Origin: Croceivirga thetidis
GTDB lineage: Bacteria; Bacteroidota; Bacteroidia; Flavobacteriales; Flavobacteriaceae
Assembly: GCF_012272815.1 (NCBI RefSeq)
Contig: NZ_JAAWWL010000001.1
Coordinates: 700,929 to 764,928, forward strand
Direction: 5' to 3'
DNA: 64,000 nt
Shown: piece after piece, positions 44,806-54,046 of the stretch
Layout: each line of letters begins with the position of its first letter
Position numbering within the stretch: the first letter of the stretch is position 1
Position numbers and translations under genes: made by a program
The notes under the pieces: generated by a model
Databases searched by the model: none
Told to the model about the DNA's origin: nothing
Seen by the model: only the letters and a program-made list of their open reading frames with translations

Positions 44806-46362
44806 TTAATTTGAATATAGAGGTATTCGTAGTACGTTATGAAAGCTGATATTGATGATACTATTGGGCGGATTGATTGTAGCCTCAAACAAAACCTCTT
44901 TCGTATTATAATCCACCTCGATTACCTTACCTGCTGCAACCCCATTACTTACAGCAGAACCTGGCGTAAATAAAATGGAATTGTTTTCCGGTAGATAACT
45001 CACCTTAGAAACAACTCGTGCATACGTTTCTTCCCCACGTTCCTTACCATAACTCCAAACCTGTTTTATGGTTTTATTGGTTTCGTCAATTTCATATTCC
45101 ACCGCTCTACTATAGGGGCCGGCATTTACATAATTTCTATTGTCACCATTGTCAAAAACCATTAAGTTACCGTTGGGCATTAAAATTGGGGAATGCTGGT
45201 ACCAAGACCATTCAAAATCAGGATGGTTCTCAGTTCCATCCAAAACTGCCATATCGGTAATTTCCTCATTATTGGCATCTAAGGGAGTCAACAAAAATTG
45301 GGTGAGGTCGGTGCCATCTCCCGACGTACTCCATTCTCGATGCGGGGCCAATATATAGCTGAGTTCATTTTGGGCATTTAGCTTTGCTATACCTTGGGTT
45401 CGTCCCGAAACGATTATTTCTTCATCCTGTGCGCTATATTCCAATGAATTTGCATGGAACCAATCCACTTCCAAATCGGCCAAATCCGTTGGCCATGCCC
45501 TGCGCGAATTGTCAAGGGAATTATTGAGGTCCCATCTGTTTACAAAAGAGCCAGAACCACGGTCAATTTCAATAATTACATCTTCAACAGTACTTTTTGA
45601 AGCATCATTTATTGTGACCAACAAATTGCCATCAGGTTTTTCAATTACATGATGATGAAATCCATTTCCTTGTAAACTCCATGAATTTGAAATCCTTCCT
45701 AAAAAGTCAATTTCGTAAATACTAAACGTTCGACCATCTCCAAATAAAAGATTGCCGTTTTGCAAAAGCGTCATTCCATTGTCATAAAACAAATCGTTCA
45801 ATGTCGGATGGTTTGAAAAATCAAGGTACCACCTAATGTCTCCGAACTGATCAAAAATAAAAGGGCGTTGGGGTCTAAAATTATCGACAAAACCAAAATA
45901 GTTTACAAAATTAAAAACAGGTTCGCTTGAACCAGAGGGTACATCAATGGTAATAACTGGCATCTCAGCAATTAGAGGATCGGTTTGAATAGTTACCATT
46001 TGGGTTTCAAGCACGTTACCTGTTGAACCCAGAAGTCGTATTTCAACCTCGTTATCATAATTTGCATAGAGTCCAAGAACTTCAAGTTCAAAACTCGAGT
46101 CAACACCAACAAAGCGTTTAGTTATAGTTGAGGCATCACCATTCTTACCAAGAACCGCAACCTCAACTGAGACCGGCTCAGTCGTTTCCAGATTTATTCT
46201 TGCTGCAAGTGGGGCGTAGCCCGATGGGTTCAATTGAACATCTATTGATTCAATTAAGTCAGAATCAATATTTGGATTTGGACTTGGAGATGAGTCGTCA
46301 TCAGAACACGAAAAAAGCGCTATTAGCATAAAAGCCAACAGCCCATATATCTTCAATTTCAT
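44806..46362 (-). CDS. Aryl-sulfate sulfotransferase-like surface lipoprotein
   Basis: 518 residues from the ATG at 46362 (a TTG at 46371 is also in frame). Lipobox LIALFSC followed by SDDDSSPSP, which fits the acidic export signal of surface-exposed Bacteroidota lipoproteins. The body is an ASST beta-propeller: NGFHHHVIEKPDGNLLVT, DWFHANSLEY, WSWYQHSPILMPNGNLMVFD and FHNVLRI, holding the His residues used to carry the sulfate group in known enzymes. It may transfer sulfate between phenols, or have been reused for another role. Confidence 0.85.
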   Translation of the reverse strand: MKLKIYGLLAFMLIALFSCSDDDSSPSPNPNIDSDLIESIDVQLNPSGYAPLAARINLETTEPVSVEVAVLGKNGDASTITKRFVGVDSSFELEVLGLYANYDNEVEIRLLGSTGNVLETQMVTIQTDPLIAEMPVITIDVPSGSSEPVFNFVNYFGFVDNFRPQRPFIFDQFGDIRWYLDFSNHPTLNDLFYDNGMTLLQNGNLLFGDGRTFSIYEIDFLGRISNSWSLQGNGFHHHVIEKPDGNLLVTINDASKSTVEDVIIEIDRGSGSFVNRWDLNNSLDNSRRAWPTDLADLEVDWFHANSLEYSAQDEEIIVSGRTQGIAKLNAQNELSYILAPHREWSTSGDGTDLTQFLLTPLDANNEEITDMAVLDGTENHPDFEWSWYQHSPILMPNGNLMVFDNGDNRNYVNAGPYSRAVEYEIDETNKTIKQVWSYGKERGEETYARVVSKVSYLPENNSILFTPGSAVSNGVAAGKVIEVDYNTKEVLFEATINPPNSIINISFHNVLRIPLYSN

Positions 46363-46558
46363 AAAAAGCAATTTTCCCCTTCAAGATACTACATATTTGA
46401 TTGGGAAGGAAACGATCGGTCTTCTTACAAAAAGCTATAACCCTGATTCTTTCTCGGTCAATTTTATTAGGTGAATACAGTTATTCCTGAGTTTGTGAAA
46501 GCTTGATTTGTTTTACCATAGTCGGTCTAAGCTTAAAAATTATAGCTGGTTTAATTCG

Positions 46559-46566
46559 TAATTTTG
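46559..46566 (+). promoter_or_regulatory. -7 promoter box directly ahead of lycopene cyclase
   Basis: TAATTTTG fits TAnnTTTG exactly and ends 4 bases before the ATG at 46571, which would make the transcript leaderless. No good -33 element is seen. The gap 46363-46570 has no other gene. Confidence 0.4.
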
Positions 46567-46570
46567 AGCA

Positions 46571-47722
46571 ATGCCGAAGTACGACTATATCATTATCGGT
46601 GCAGGTGCCTCTGGTCTGCTATTGGCAGATGCATTGGGTAGCGATGACTTTTTCAAAAACAAAAAAATTCTGCTTCTTGATAAATTGGATAAGACCCAAA
46701 ACGATCGTACTTGGTGTTTTTGGGAACAGGAACGAGGTCCCTTTGATGAAATTCTTAGCAAATCATGGCCAAACATCCGTTTTGAAGGCGAAAAAATAAA
46801 TCAAAAATCAGACCTGAGTCCTTTTCAATACAAAATGCTACGGGGCTTTGATTTTTATCAATACTACTTGGAGCGGATATCGACATATAGCAATGTTCAA
46901 TTCATTCAAGAACGAATAGACTCAACACTTGAACACAATACCCATGTTGAAGTTATTGGTGAAAAACACACCTATGAAACAAAATATGTTTTTGACAGTC
47001 GTTTTGATTATAAGAAGCTGCTTTTACAATCAAAGTACCCGGTATTACAGCAGCACTTTCTGGGTTGGTTTGTAAAAACGGACAAACCAGTATTTGATTC
47101 GAAAACAGCCACTTTTATGGATTTTGCCATTCCTCAAAGAGGCAATACCCGTTTTATGTATGTACTTCCACTTTCAGAAAATGAAGGTTTGCTTGAGTAT
47201 ACCCTGTTTTCTGAGCATCCTTTAGAAAAGGAGGAATACGAGAATGCAATAAAAGACTATTTGGATTCAAAACTGGATACAACATCATATGAGATAACAG
47301 AGGTTGAACAAGGAAATATACCCATGACCTGCTTCGATTTCAGTAAAGAAAACACCACTCGTGTTCTTAAAATTGGTATTGCAGGTGGTTGGGCAAAAGC
47401 TAGCACCGGATATACTTTTTACAGCTCAACCAAAAAAGTCAAACAACTAGTAGAATTTCTAAAAAGTGGCCGTTCCCTTTCCAAATTTTCACGTAAAACA
47501 CGTTTTTGGTTCTATGACCTTTTGTTTTTGGACGTGCTTTACAAGAACAATCACTTAGGTAGACAAGTTTTTGAATCACTCTTTAAAAATAGAAGTCCAC
47601 AATTGGTGTTGAAATTTCTTCATGAAGAAACCACATTGAACGAAGAATTAAAAGTCATGTGGGCTTGCCCAAAAATGCCATTTGTTAAAGCCTTATTCAA
47701 TCGACTTTTTCGACTGTCATAA
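46571..47722 (+). CDS. crtY: Lycopene beta-cyclase
   Basis: 383 residues. FAD-binding start YDYIIIGAGASGLLLADALG, then the CrtY-specific NDRTWCFWE, FDSRFD, ATFMDFAIPQRG, FMYVLPLS and GIAGGWAKASTGYTF motifs. It closes both ends of lycopene to beta-carotene on the way to zeaxanthin and related yellow pigments typical of Flavobacteriaceae. It is membrane-associated and cytoplasmic. No other carotenoid gene is adjacent except the polyprenyl synthase 0.9 kb away on the other strand. Confidence 0.95.
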   Translation: MPKYDYIIIGAGASGLLLADALGSDDFFKNKKILLLDKLDKTQNDRTWCFWEQERGPFDEILSKSWPNIRFEGEKINQKSDLSPFQYKMLRGFDFYQYYLERISTYSNVQFIQERIDSTLEHNTHVEVIGEKHTYETKYVFDSRFDYKKLLLQSKYPVLQQHFLGWFVKTDKPVFDSKTATFMDFAIPQRGNTRFMYVLPLSENEGLLEYTLFSEHPLEKEEYENAIKDYLDSKLDTTSYEITEVEQGNIPMTCFDFSKENTTRVLKIGIAGGWAKASTGYTFYSSTKKVKQLVEFLKSGRSLSKFSRKTRFWFYDLLFLDVLYKNNHLGRQVFESLFKNRSPQLVLKFLHEETTLNEELKVMWACPKMPFVKALFNRLFRLS

Positions 47723-47770
47723 TCTTTAGCCAGTTAAATCGTTCTTGTTTAGTAACACTAACTGTTTCAT

Positions 47771-48607
47771 ATGAAAAGGTTATCGCTTTTGTCAATCCTT
47801 TTTATGGTTTTGGCTTGCTCTTCAGATTCGGACGGAATTAATTTGCCAAATGAGGCCATTGTCAATTACGAATTTTCAGACGGTTTTGAGACATCTTCTG
47901 AAGAATTTGACCTCTTATTTCCCTCGGATAATTCAAGGTGGAGCAACATTCAGATTGTGAATCCGAAAAGTGGTTTTAACAGACTTACCTTATCGAAAAC
48001 AGCATTCTCTGAAGGCAACCAATCTTTATTGATTGACTCAAAGAAATCTGATGAAATCCTTTCTAAAGTTGATATTGTAAAAAGTGGTTTTAGTGCTCCT
48101 GAAGAAGGGAAGATTACCATAGTTGCTGATTTTTATATCGACTCAGAAGAATCCATTTCAAACCTTTTGCTAATTGACTTGGAATGTTGTTCATGTTGGG
48201 ATTCTTCGGTATCGGAAAATCAATGCCCTGGTGTTCGATTGATGGTGACTGAAAACGATCATCTAGTTATTGAGCGTGGAAAAATAGCTGGTTCAACCCT
48301 ATCACAAAACACAACACAAATACCGAGAAAGGAATGGTTTACCATTACCTGGGAAATGCAACTTTCTCAATCTGAAAATGGATTTAACAAGCTGAGTATA
48401 GATGGCAATGAAATTCTATCGCAAAATGGAATGAACATGCCAAACGCGGAAATTTTTAGAACACTTTTTGCAGAAGAGGGTATTGAATTCGAATTACAAG
48501 AACCCTTATTTTATGAACGCCTTCAAATTGGTGCAACTGCAAATCCTGATGGTGAAGACGTTTTGATTTATATCGATAATTTCAAATTAACGATAACCAA
48601 CACTTAG
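47771..48607 (+). CDS. Lipoprotein with predicted jelly-roll domain
   Basis: 278 residues. Lipoprotein signal ending LFMVLAC, then SSDSDGI. The rest is predicted beta-sandwich, like a polysaccharide lyase or concanavalin-type carbohydrate module (GFETSSEEFDLLFPSDNSRW, IVADFYIDSEE, WFTITWEMQLS, LIYIDNFKLTI). A Cys-rich piece (LECCSCWDSSVSENQCPG) is unusual and could form disulfides. No catalytic residues can be named. It overlaps the convergent polyprenyl synthase gene by 4 bases. Confidence 0.75.
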   Translation: MKRLSLLSILFMVLACSSDSDGINLPNEAIVNYEFSDGFETSSEEFDLLFPSDNSRWSNIQIVNPKSGFNRLTLSKTAFSEGNQSLLIDSKKSDEILSKVDIVKSGFSAPEEGKITIVADFYIDSEESISNLLLIDLECCSCWDSSVSENQCPGVRLMVTENDHLVIERGKIAGSTLSQNTTQIPRKEWFTITWEMQLSQSENGFNKLSIDGNEILSQNGMNMPNAEIFRTLFAEEGIEFELQEPLFYERLQIGATANPDGEDVLIYIDNFKLTITNT

Positions 48608-49578
48608 GCAGTTCTATTCATCAACTGTTCTCCAAAAACCCTAAAAACGGTTTTACTTTCAGAAGAAGCTTCAATCTTTGACAAAGCGTCAAAGGCAAAA
48701 TCGGTATACTTTTTTACTTCATTTAAAATTGCTTCTGTTGCACCACTTAACTGAAAAATATCTTTGACCAATGCGACTTTTGAAGTAGCATCTTTTGGTT
48801 GAATACTAAATAAATCATTTAAGGTTTTCTGAGCATCTAAGTCTCCCAATTCCATAGCCTTTAGATATAAGAAGGTCTTTTTATTTTCTATGATATCACC
48901 CCCAACTTGTTTTCCAAACGATTCGGGGTCACCGAAGGCATCCAAATAATCATCCTGTAATTGGAAGGCGATTCCTAGGTTTCTTCCAAATTCGTAAATC
49001 AGGTTTTGATTTTCGGCATCTGCATCGGCAACTATTGCCCCCATTTTCAATGCCGCGGCAACCAGAACCGACGTTTTGAACTCAATCATTTTTAGGTACT
49101 CCTCGATAGATACATCATTACGCTCCTCAAAATCAACATCGTATTGTTGACCCTCACATACTTCAATTGCAGTTTTACTGAACAACTGAAATAAACTACC
49201 TAGTTTTTCACCTTCGTAAGTTTCTAAAAATTGATAGGCATTAATGAGCATTGCGTCACCAGAAAGTATGCCTGTATTCACATCCCATTTTTCATGAACC
49301 GTCTTTTTTCCTCGTCGAAGCGGGGCATCATCCATAATATCATCATGAACCAAAGAAAAATTGTGAAATACCTCAACGGCCATGGCAGCTGGAAGGGCCT
49401 TTTTGAAGTCTTTGCTAAATAAATCACATGCCATTAATGTCAAAATGGGTCGCATACGCTTACCACCGAGACCCATAATGTAACCAACAGGTTCATAGAG
49501 ATTCAAGGGTTCTTTGGAAAAATCTTGTGTTTCCAAATAGTCTAAAAAGGCCTGACGATAAGTTTCAAGCTGATACAT
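48604..49578 (-). CDS. Polyprenyl diphosphate synthase (FPP/GGPP type)
   Basis: 324 residues. Trans-prenyltransferase: GGKRMRP at 38-44, first Asp motif DDIMD at 79-83, second DDYLD at 209-213. It joins isopentenyl diphosphate to allylic primers and makes C15-C20 or longer chains; chain length cannot be fixed from the sequence. Product would feed carotenoids, quinones and cell-wall lipid carriers. It is cytoplasmic, and it is the first gene of a leftward unit divergent from the ECF sigma factor gene. Confidence 0.94.
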   Translation of the reverse strand: MYQLETYRQAFLDYLETQDFSKEPLNLYEPVGYIMGLGGKRMRPILTLMACDLFSKDFKKALPAAMAVEVFHNFSLVHDDIMDDAPLRRGKKTVHEKWDVNTGILSGDAMLINAYQFLETYEGEKLGSLFQLFSKTAIEVCEGQQYDVDFEERNDVSIEEYLKMIEFKTSVLVAAALKMGAIVADADAENQNLIYEFGRNLGIAFQLQDDYLDAFGDPESFGKQVGGDIIENKKTFLYLKAMELGDLDAQKTLNDLFSIQPKDATSKVALVKDIFQLSGATEAILNEVKKYTDFAFDALSKIEASSESKTVFRVFGEQLMNRTA

Positions 49579-49711
49579 ATGACAATTTTTCTCAAAAATA
49601 CGGGCAAATACTTTAACAAATCAGACCATTTTTCGTCATACCAATGAAAAAAATGCAATAGAATAAAAATGCTTCGTCTTTATAGATGAAAGCAAATTCA
49701 TCAATCAACCA

Positions 49712-50245
49712 ATGACGTCCAAAGAGACCAATCAAAACAACTTGTCTGAATTCTTTCGTGATGAGTATCATCAACTCAAGGGCTATGTGCGCTCGAAGTT
49801 GGAAGATACTGCTGACGGTGATGCTGAAGATATTATTCAAGACGTTGCTTTGCGATTGTTCTCGAGGCCAGAAGAAGCACTGCCGATTACAAATATTGGT
49901 GGGTTTGTCTATCACTCTTTAAAAAATAAGATCATAGATGTGATGCGAACAAAAAAAAGAATAGACCGTGACGAAGACCTCGCTGAAAAAGAAGATTCAA
50001 GCTTTTCAGATCATTATCAAGAAACAATGAATGAAGGTTTTCCTGAAGAACTAATCAGAAAGTTACGTCCGATTATTCTAAGCCTGAAACCCCCTTACCG
50101 CGATATCATCATAGCGATTGATTATGAAGGATACAGTTATCGAGAAATTTCTGAACAAACAGGAATTTCAATAGGAACCTTAATGTCAAGAAGACATCGT
50201 GCATTGGCACAGTTGCATAAAAAATTAAACAGAATTAAAAACTAA
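49712..50245 (+). CDS. ECF-type RNA polymerase sigma factor
   Basis: 177 residues. Region 2 reads FRDEYHQLKGYVRSKLED, then DAEDIIQDVALRLF and VYHSLKNKIIDVMRTKKR; region 4 reads LKPPYRDIIIAIDYEGYSYR then EISEQTGISIGTLMSRRHRA. The spacing fits an ECF factor. No classic anti-sigma (zinc-binding HxxxCxxC) gene follows; a small membrane protein 12 bases downstream could hold it at the membrane (inference). Confidence 0.92.
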   Translation: MTSKETNQNNLSEFFRDEYHQLKGYVRSKLEDTADGDAEDIIQDVALRLFSRPEEALPITNIGGFVYHSLKNKIIDVMRTKKRIDRDEDLAEKEDSSFSDHYQETMNEGFPEELIRKLRPIILSLKPPYRDIIIAIDYEGYSYREISEQTGISIGTLMSRRHRALAQLHKKLNRIKN

Positions 50246-50257
50246 AAAAATAGTGTT

Positions 50258-50692
50258 ATGACACACAAACAAAGATTGGAAAAAAGCATGGAAAAAAAGG
50301 CAGAATATTATGTTACCAAAATTGTGAAAGGCATCGCCATTGGAGTACTGATCATTGGGTTGTTCTTTTTGGCAAATTATGTTCTTATGCGCCTTTGGAA
50401 CTGGTTGATGCCCGATTTATTTGGACTTAGCACAATTGATTACTGGCAGGCTTTGGGCATTTTGGTACTGGCCAAAATCATTTTTGGCTTTGGCGGTGGT
50501 GACTCCAGTAAAAGCAGCAGTAAAAAAGATCGTAAAAGCAACTTCAAGAAAAAAGAAAAATGTTCCTCGTTTCGCCGAGATTTTTCAGAATGGAAATTGT
50601 ATGACGAATTCTGGGAATCTGAAGGAGAAAAGGCATTTCAAGCTTATGTGGAAAAAAGAAACGAAGACAATGGAGAAAAAGAAGAAAGTTAA
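50258..50692 (+). CDS. Small membrane protein paired with ECF sigma factor
   Basis: 144 residues. Two membrane helices (about 26-46 and 62-82), then a low-complexity Ser/Lys-rich tail (GGGDSSKSSSKKDRKSNFKK) and a charged acidic end. No known domain. It starts 12 bases after the sigma factor stop, suggesting a functional pair; whether it is an anti-sigma factor cannot be shown. The gap 50693-50889 has no gene but carries the TetR promoter. Confidence 0.75.
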   Translation: MTHKQRLEKSMEKKAEYYVTKIVKGIAIGVLIIGLFFLANYVLMRLWNWLMPDLFGLSTIDYWQALGILVLAKIIFGFGGGDSSKSSSKKDRKSNFKKKEKCSSFRRDFSEWKLYDEFWESEGEKAFQAYVEKRNEDNGEKEES

Positions 50693-50838
50693 AGCCTACG
50701 GTATTGGAACCCCGTTCAATGGGTTTTTGAACATTTCAAGTAGAAAAATGCCAATTCGGTCCAATCATATCCTCTTTAAACGTCTATCCAAAGGAAATTT
50801 GACCGACAATTAGCACAACGTTAAAAAAAAGTAAAACT

Positions 50839-50870
50839 TTGGAAACTTTTTTTGTTCCTAAAGTTTCCAA
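50839..50870. promoter_or_regulatory. 11-bp inverted repeat, candidate TetR operator
   Basis: TTGGAAACTTT (50839-50849) and AAAGTTTCCAA (50860-50870) are perfect complements around a 10-base spacer. The site overlaps the -33 element and spacer of the promoter ahead of the TetR gene, 19 bases before its ATG. That is the geometry of an autorepressor. Confidence 0.6.
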
Positions 50871-50880
50871 CCTACTTTTG
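50851..50880 (+). promoter_or_regulatory. Promoter of the TetR-RND efflux operon
   Basis: TTTG (50851-50854), 18 bases, TACTTTTG (50873-50880): full match to TTTG and TAnnTTTG of the Bacteroidota promoter. The start site would be about 5 bases before the ATG at 50890, so the leader is very short. Confidence 0.6.
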
Positions 50881-50889
50881 TCGCCAGAA

Positions 50890-51495
50890 ATGAGAGAAAA
50901 AATCCTACATAAAGCGACTGAGCTTTTTTTGAACTACGGCTTCAAAAGTGTAACTATGGATGACCTGGCGGAGCAAATGGGTATTTCGAAAAAGACCATC
51001 TATTCCCACTTTGAGAATAAAACCAAATTGGTAGAAGAGACTACAATGCATCTTTTTTTAGAAATCTCAAACGGTATTGACCATATTATTTCACTTCAAA
51101 AGAATCCTATTGAAGAGTTGTACGAAATAAAGAAGTTTGTAATGACTCGCTTAAAGGATGAGAAAGCTTCTCCCCAATACCAGTTACGAAAATATTACCC
51201 TAAACTCTTTGAGACTTTAAAAGATCAAGAGTTCTGTGTGATGCAAGAATGTGTCGTTGATAACATTAAGCGCGGCATGGAAATCGGAATCTATCGGGAA
51301 AACCTAGACGTGCAGTTTGTTGCACGAATCTACTTCGCTGGGGCAGTAAGTCTTGGTGATTTGGACCTATTCCCAAATTCGATGTTTACAAAATTACAAC
51401 TGGAAGATTACTATCTCGAATACCACTTAAGGGGAATCGTGACTCCTGAAGGCAGAAAAATATTAAACAAAATCATCAATTCAAACCAAGAATAA
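50890..51495 (+). CDS. TetR/AcrR-family repressor of the efflux operon
   Basis: About 201 residues from the ATG at 50890; a TTG at 50839 is in frame but lies inside the operator. HTH: ATELFLNYGFKSVTMDDLAE, QMGISKKTIYSHFENKTKLV. The C-terminal ligand domain is generic. It ends directly at the next gene's ATG (51496), so it is the first gene of TetR-TolC-adaptor-pump. Likely represses the operon until a pump substrate binds. Confidence 0.92.
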   Translation: MREKILHKATELFLNYGFKSVTMDDLAEQMGISKKTIYSHFENKTKLVEETTMHLFLEISNGIDHIISLQKNPIEELYEIKKFVMTRLKDEKASPQYQLRKYYPKLFETLKDQEFCVMQECVVDNIKRGMEIGIYRENLDVQFVARIYFAGAVSLGDLDLFPNSMFTKLQLEDYYLEYHLRGIVTPEGRKILNKIINSNQE

Positions 51496-52833
51496 ATGCG
51501 AACACTAACACGAATATTATTAGTACAACTGTTATGGTCTGTGCCAATATTTGCTCAAGAAGGCAATACTTCGTTCTCTTTGGACGAAGCCGTTGCGTAT
51601 GCCCTTGAACACAACTATGACGCAATTAACGCGGGCCGGGATCTGGTCGACGCCCAAAAACAAAAATGGGAAACCATTGCTACCGGACTACCCCAAATAA
51701 GTGGGGCCGTCTCTTATCAAAACCAATTGAAGCAGCCTGTGACCCAAATTCCTGCTGAATTTTTCGGCGGTGAACCCGGCACTTTTCAAGAGGTGGTTTT
51801 CGGTCAACCACAACAAATGAATGCAACGGCTACGTTGACCCAGCAAATTTTTGACGGTTCTTACATCGTTGGCGTGCAAGCAACGCAGGCTTTTCTTCGG
51901 TATAGTAGAAATTTTAAAGAAAAGACTGACCTCGATGTTAAGACTGCAGTAGTAGAAGCCTATGGTAATGTCTTGTTGACCAAAGAGAATGTGCTTATTC
52001 TTGAAAAGAACAAGAAAACATTGGAGGATAACCTGTTTGAAACAAAGAAAATCTTTGAAAACGGACTAGGCGATCAAGAAAGTGTCGATCAATTACAAAT
52101 TACCCTTTCATCAATTGATAACCAGCTTAAAAATGCAAAGCGATTGGAAAAAATCACCTTGCAAATGCTGAATCTAATGTTGGGACTGCCACTTGATAAT
52201 GCCACCGAACTTACGGAAGATTTGGATAACCTAACCCAAAGACAAATTGATTTTGGTTTGCTGGATAGTCAATTCATGATAGAAGAGAACACCGATTATA
52301 AAATCGTTCAAAATCTAAACGAACAACGAGCATTAGAGTTGAAACTTGCGAAAAGTAGGGCTTTACCAACCTTAAATGCATATGTGAATTATGGTGGACT
52401 TTCATTTGGTGATAGTTTTTCATTCTTTGACGGTGGTCAAGATTGGTTCGGATTTTCAACACTTGGCGTGGATTTGAGAATTCCTATTTTCAGTTCTCTG
52501 GGTAGAAGTGCAAATACGCAGCGTGCAAAGATTGCTTATGACAAAGCCAAGACACAATTAACACAGGCGCAATCGCAAATTAAACTTCAGCATGAAAGTG
52601 CCAAAAGCGAATATGTACTAGCAATTGAACAATACCAAACCTCAAAGGACAATTTAAACCTGGCCGAACGTATTGAAGGTCAAAATCAAGTTAAGTATGC
52701 TGAAGGTTTGGCCTCTAGCTTTGAATTACGACAGGCACAAACTCAATTATATACCACACAACAAGAGTATTTGCAATCTATGGTAGATGTTATCAACCGT
52801 AAGACAGCACTCGAAAATATTATAAATCAATAA
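51496..52833 (+). CDS. TolC-family outer membrane efflux channel
   Basis: 445 residues with a signal peptide (LVQLLWSVPIFAQ). The internal duplication of the OEP family is visible: SLDEAVAYALEHNYDAINAG at the start, and LAKSRALPTLNAYVNYGG opening the second half, with long helices and LRIPIFSSLGRSANTQRAKI. It forms the outer membrane tunnel of a tripartite pump. Zero to 20 bases separate it from its operon partners. Confidence 0.93.
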   Translation: MRTLTRILLVQLLWSVPIFAQEGNTSFSLDEAVAYALEHNYDAINAGRDLVDAQKQKWETIATGLPQISGAVSYQNQLKQPVTQIPAEFFGGEPGTFQEVVFGQPQQMNATATLTQQIFDGSYIVGVQATQAFLRYSRNFKEKTDLDVKTAVVEAYGNVLLTKENVLILEKNKKTLEDNLFETKKIFENGLGDQESVDQLQITLSSIDNQLKNAKRLEKITLQMLNLMLGLPLDNATELTEDLDNLTQRQIDFGLLDSQFMIEENTDYKIVQNLNEQRALELKLAKSRALPTLNAYVNYGGLSFGDSFSFFDGGQDWFGFSTLGVDLRIPIFSSLGRSANTQRAKIAYDKAKTQLTQAQSQIKLQHESAKSEYVLAIEQYQTSKDNLNLAERIEGQNQVKYAEGLASSFELRQAQTQLYTTQQEYLQSMVDVINRKTALENIINQ

Positions 52834-52852
52834 TCAGGAAACAACGAACAAA

Positions 52853-54043
52853 ATGAAAAAAATACTTCAACTATCAATCCTAGGAATCCTTATTGCCTCG
52901 TGTGGAAGCGGAGCAGGTGATTCAGTAGCGTCAGTTCTTGAAGGAAAGGATGTAGAAGCCATTCGTGCAAAACGAACATCCATAAACCAAGAATTGAAAG
53001 CTCTTGAAAATCAAGTAAAGCTTTTGGATTCTGCAATTGCAGAATTGGATGATAATGCAAAACTTCCATTGGTTTCAACCCTAAAAGTAGCCTCGCAAGA
53101 ATTCAATCATTATTTGGAATTACAAGGTGATGTCATGACCGATCAGAACGTTTTGGTCTATCCTGAAATGGCGGGTACCTTGACCCGTGTATATGTAAAA
53201 GACGGGCAACGGGTCTCAAAAGGTCAGCTATTGGCATCTATTGATGACGGCGGACTTTCAAGTCAATTGGCTCAGATGAAAACCCAATTGGACCTAGCCA
53301 AGACTACTTTCGAGCGTCAAAAAAGACTATGGGATCAAAATATAGGTTCTGAAATTCAATTTTTACAAGCCAAAACGCAATATGAAGCCCAAGAAAGCGC
53401 AGTTAAACAAATGGAAAGCCAGTTGGGTAAATCAAGTATTCGTGCTCCTTTCTCAGGTATTGTTGATGATGTGATCAAAGACCAGGGTACGGTTGTAAGT
53501 CCAGGTCCCGGTTCTGAAGTTTTTAGAATTGTAAATCTGTCCAATATGTACGTTGAGGTAGAAGTGCCTGAAGCGCATTTGGCGAATGTTACACCTGGTA
53601 AATCAGTAGAGGTATTTTTTCCTGTTTTAGGTGAAACCGTAACTAGTAAAGTACGCCAAACCGGTAATTTTATCAATCCAGGTAATCGTTCCTTTAGCGT
53701 TGAAATTCCAGTCCCCAACAAAAATGGTAAGGTCAAGCCTAATCTAACCGTAATTGCCAAAATCAATGATTACAGTAACGAAGAAGCGATATTGATACCT
53801 CAGAGTGTTGTTTCTGAAAATGCTACAGGGGAGCAATATGTATATGTTACTGAAGAAAACGGTTCTGAATCAGAATTGATTTCGAAGAAAAAAATCATAG
53901 AATTAGGCAAGACTCAAGGTGATTTAGTTGAAGTGGTTTCCGGTCTATCCAATGGTGATAACATAATCGTCGAAGGAGCCAGAAGCGTTCGGGATAATCA
54001 ATTGGTGAAGGTGTTAAACAGCGAAACAACAATGAACAACTAG
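52853..54043 (+). CDS. RND efflux periplasmic adaptor (membrane fusion lipoprotein)
   Basis: 396 residues. Lipobox LIASC at Cys17. An N-terminal coiled coil (about 40-70) is followed by the adaptor core: LQGDVMTDQNVLVYPEMAGT, VYVKDGQRVSKGQLLASIDD (lipoyl half), alpha-hairpin (about 140-185), SSIRAPFSGIVDDVIKDQGT (second lipoyl half), beta-barrel and a membrane-proximal end. It links the inner pump to TolC. 19 bases follow TolC and 3 precede the pump gene. Confidence 0.94.
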   Translation: MKKILQLSILGILIASCGSGAGDSVASVLEGKDVEAIRAKRTSINQELKALENQVKLLDSAIAELDDNAKLPLVSTLKVASQEFNHYLELQGDVMTDQNVLVYPEMAGTLTRVYVKDGQRVSKGQLLASIDDGGLSSQLAQMKTQLDLAKTTFERQKRLWDQNIGSEIQFLQAKTQYEAQESAVKQMESQLGKSSIRAPFSGIVDDVIKDQGTVVSPGPGSEVFRIVNLSNMYVEVEVPEAHLANVTPGKSVEVFFPVLGETVTSKVRQTGNFINPGNRSFSVEIPVPNKNGKVKPNLTVIAKINDYSNEEAILIPQSVVSENATGEQYVYVTEENGSESELISKKKIIELGKTQGDLVEVVSGLSNGDNIIVEGARSVRDNQLVKVLNSETTMNN

Positions 54044-54046
54044 ATT

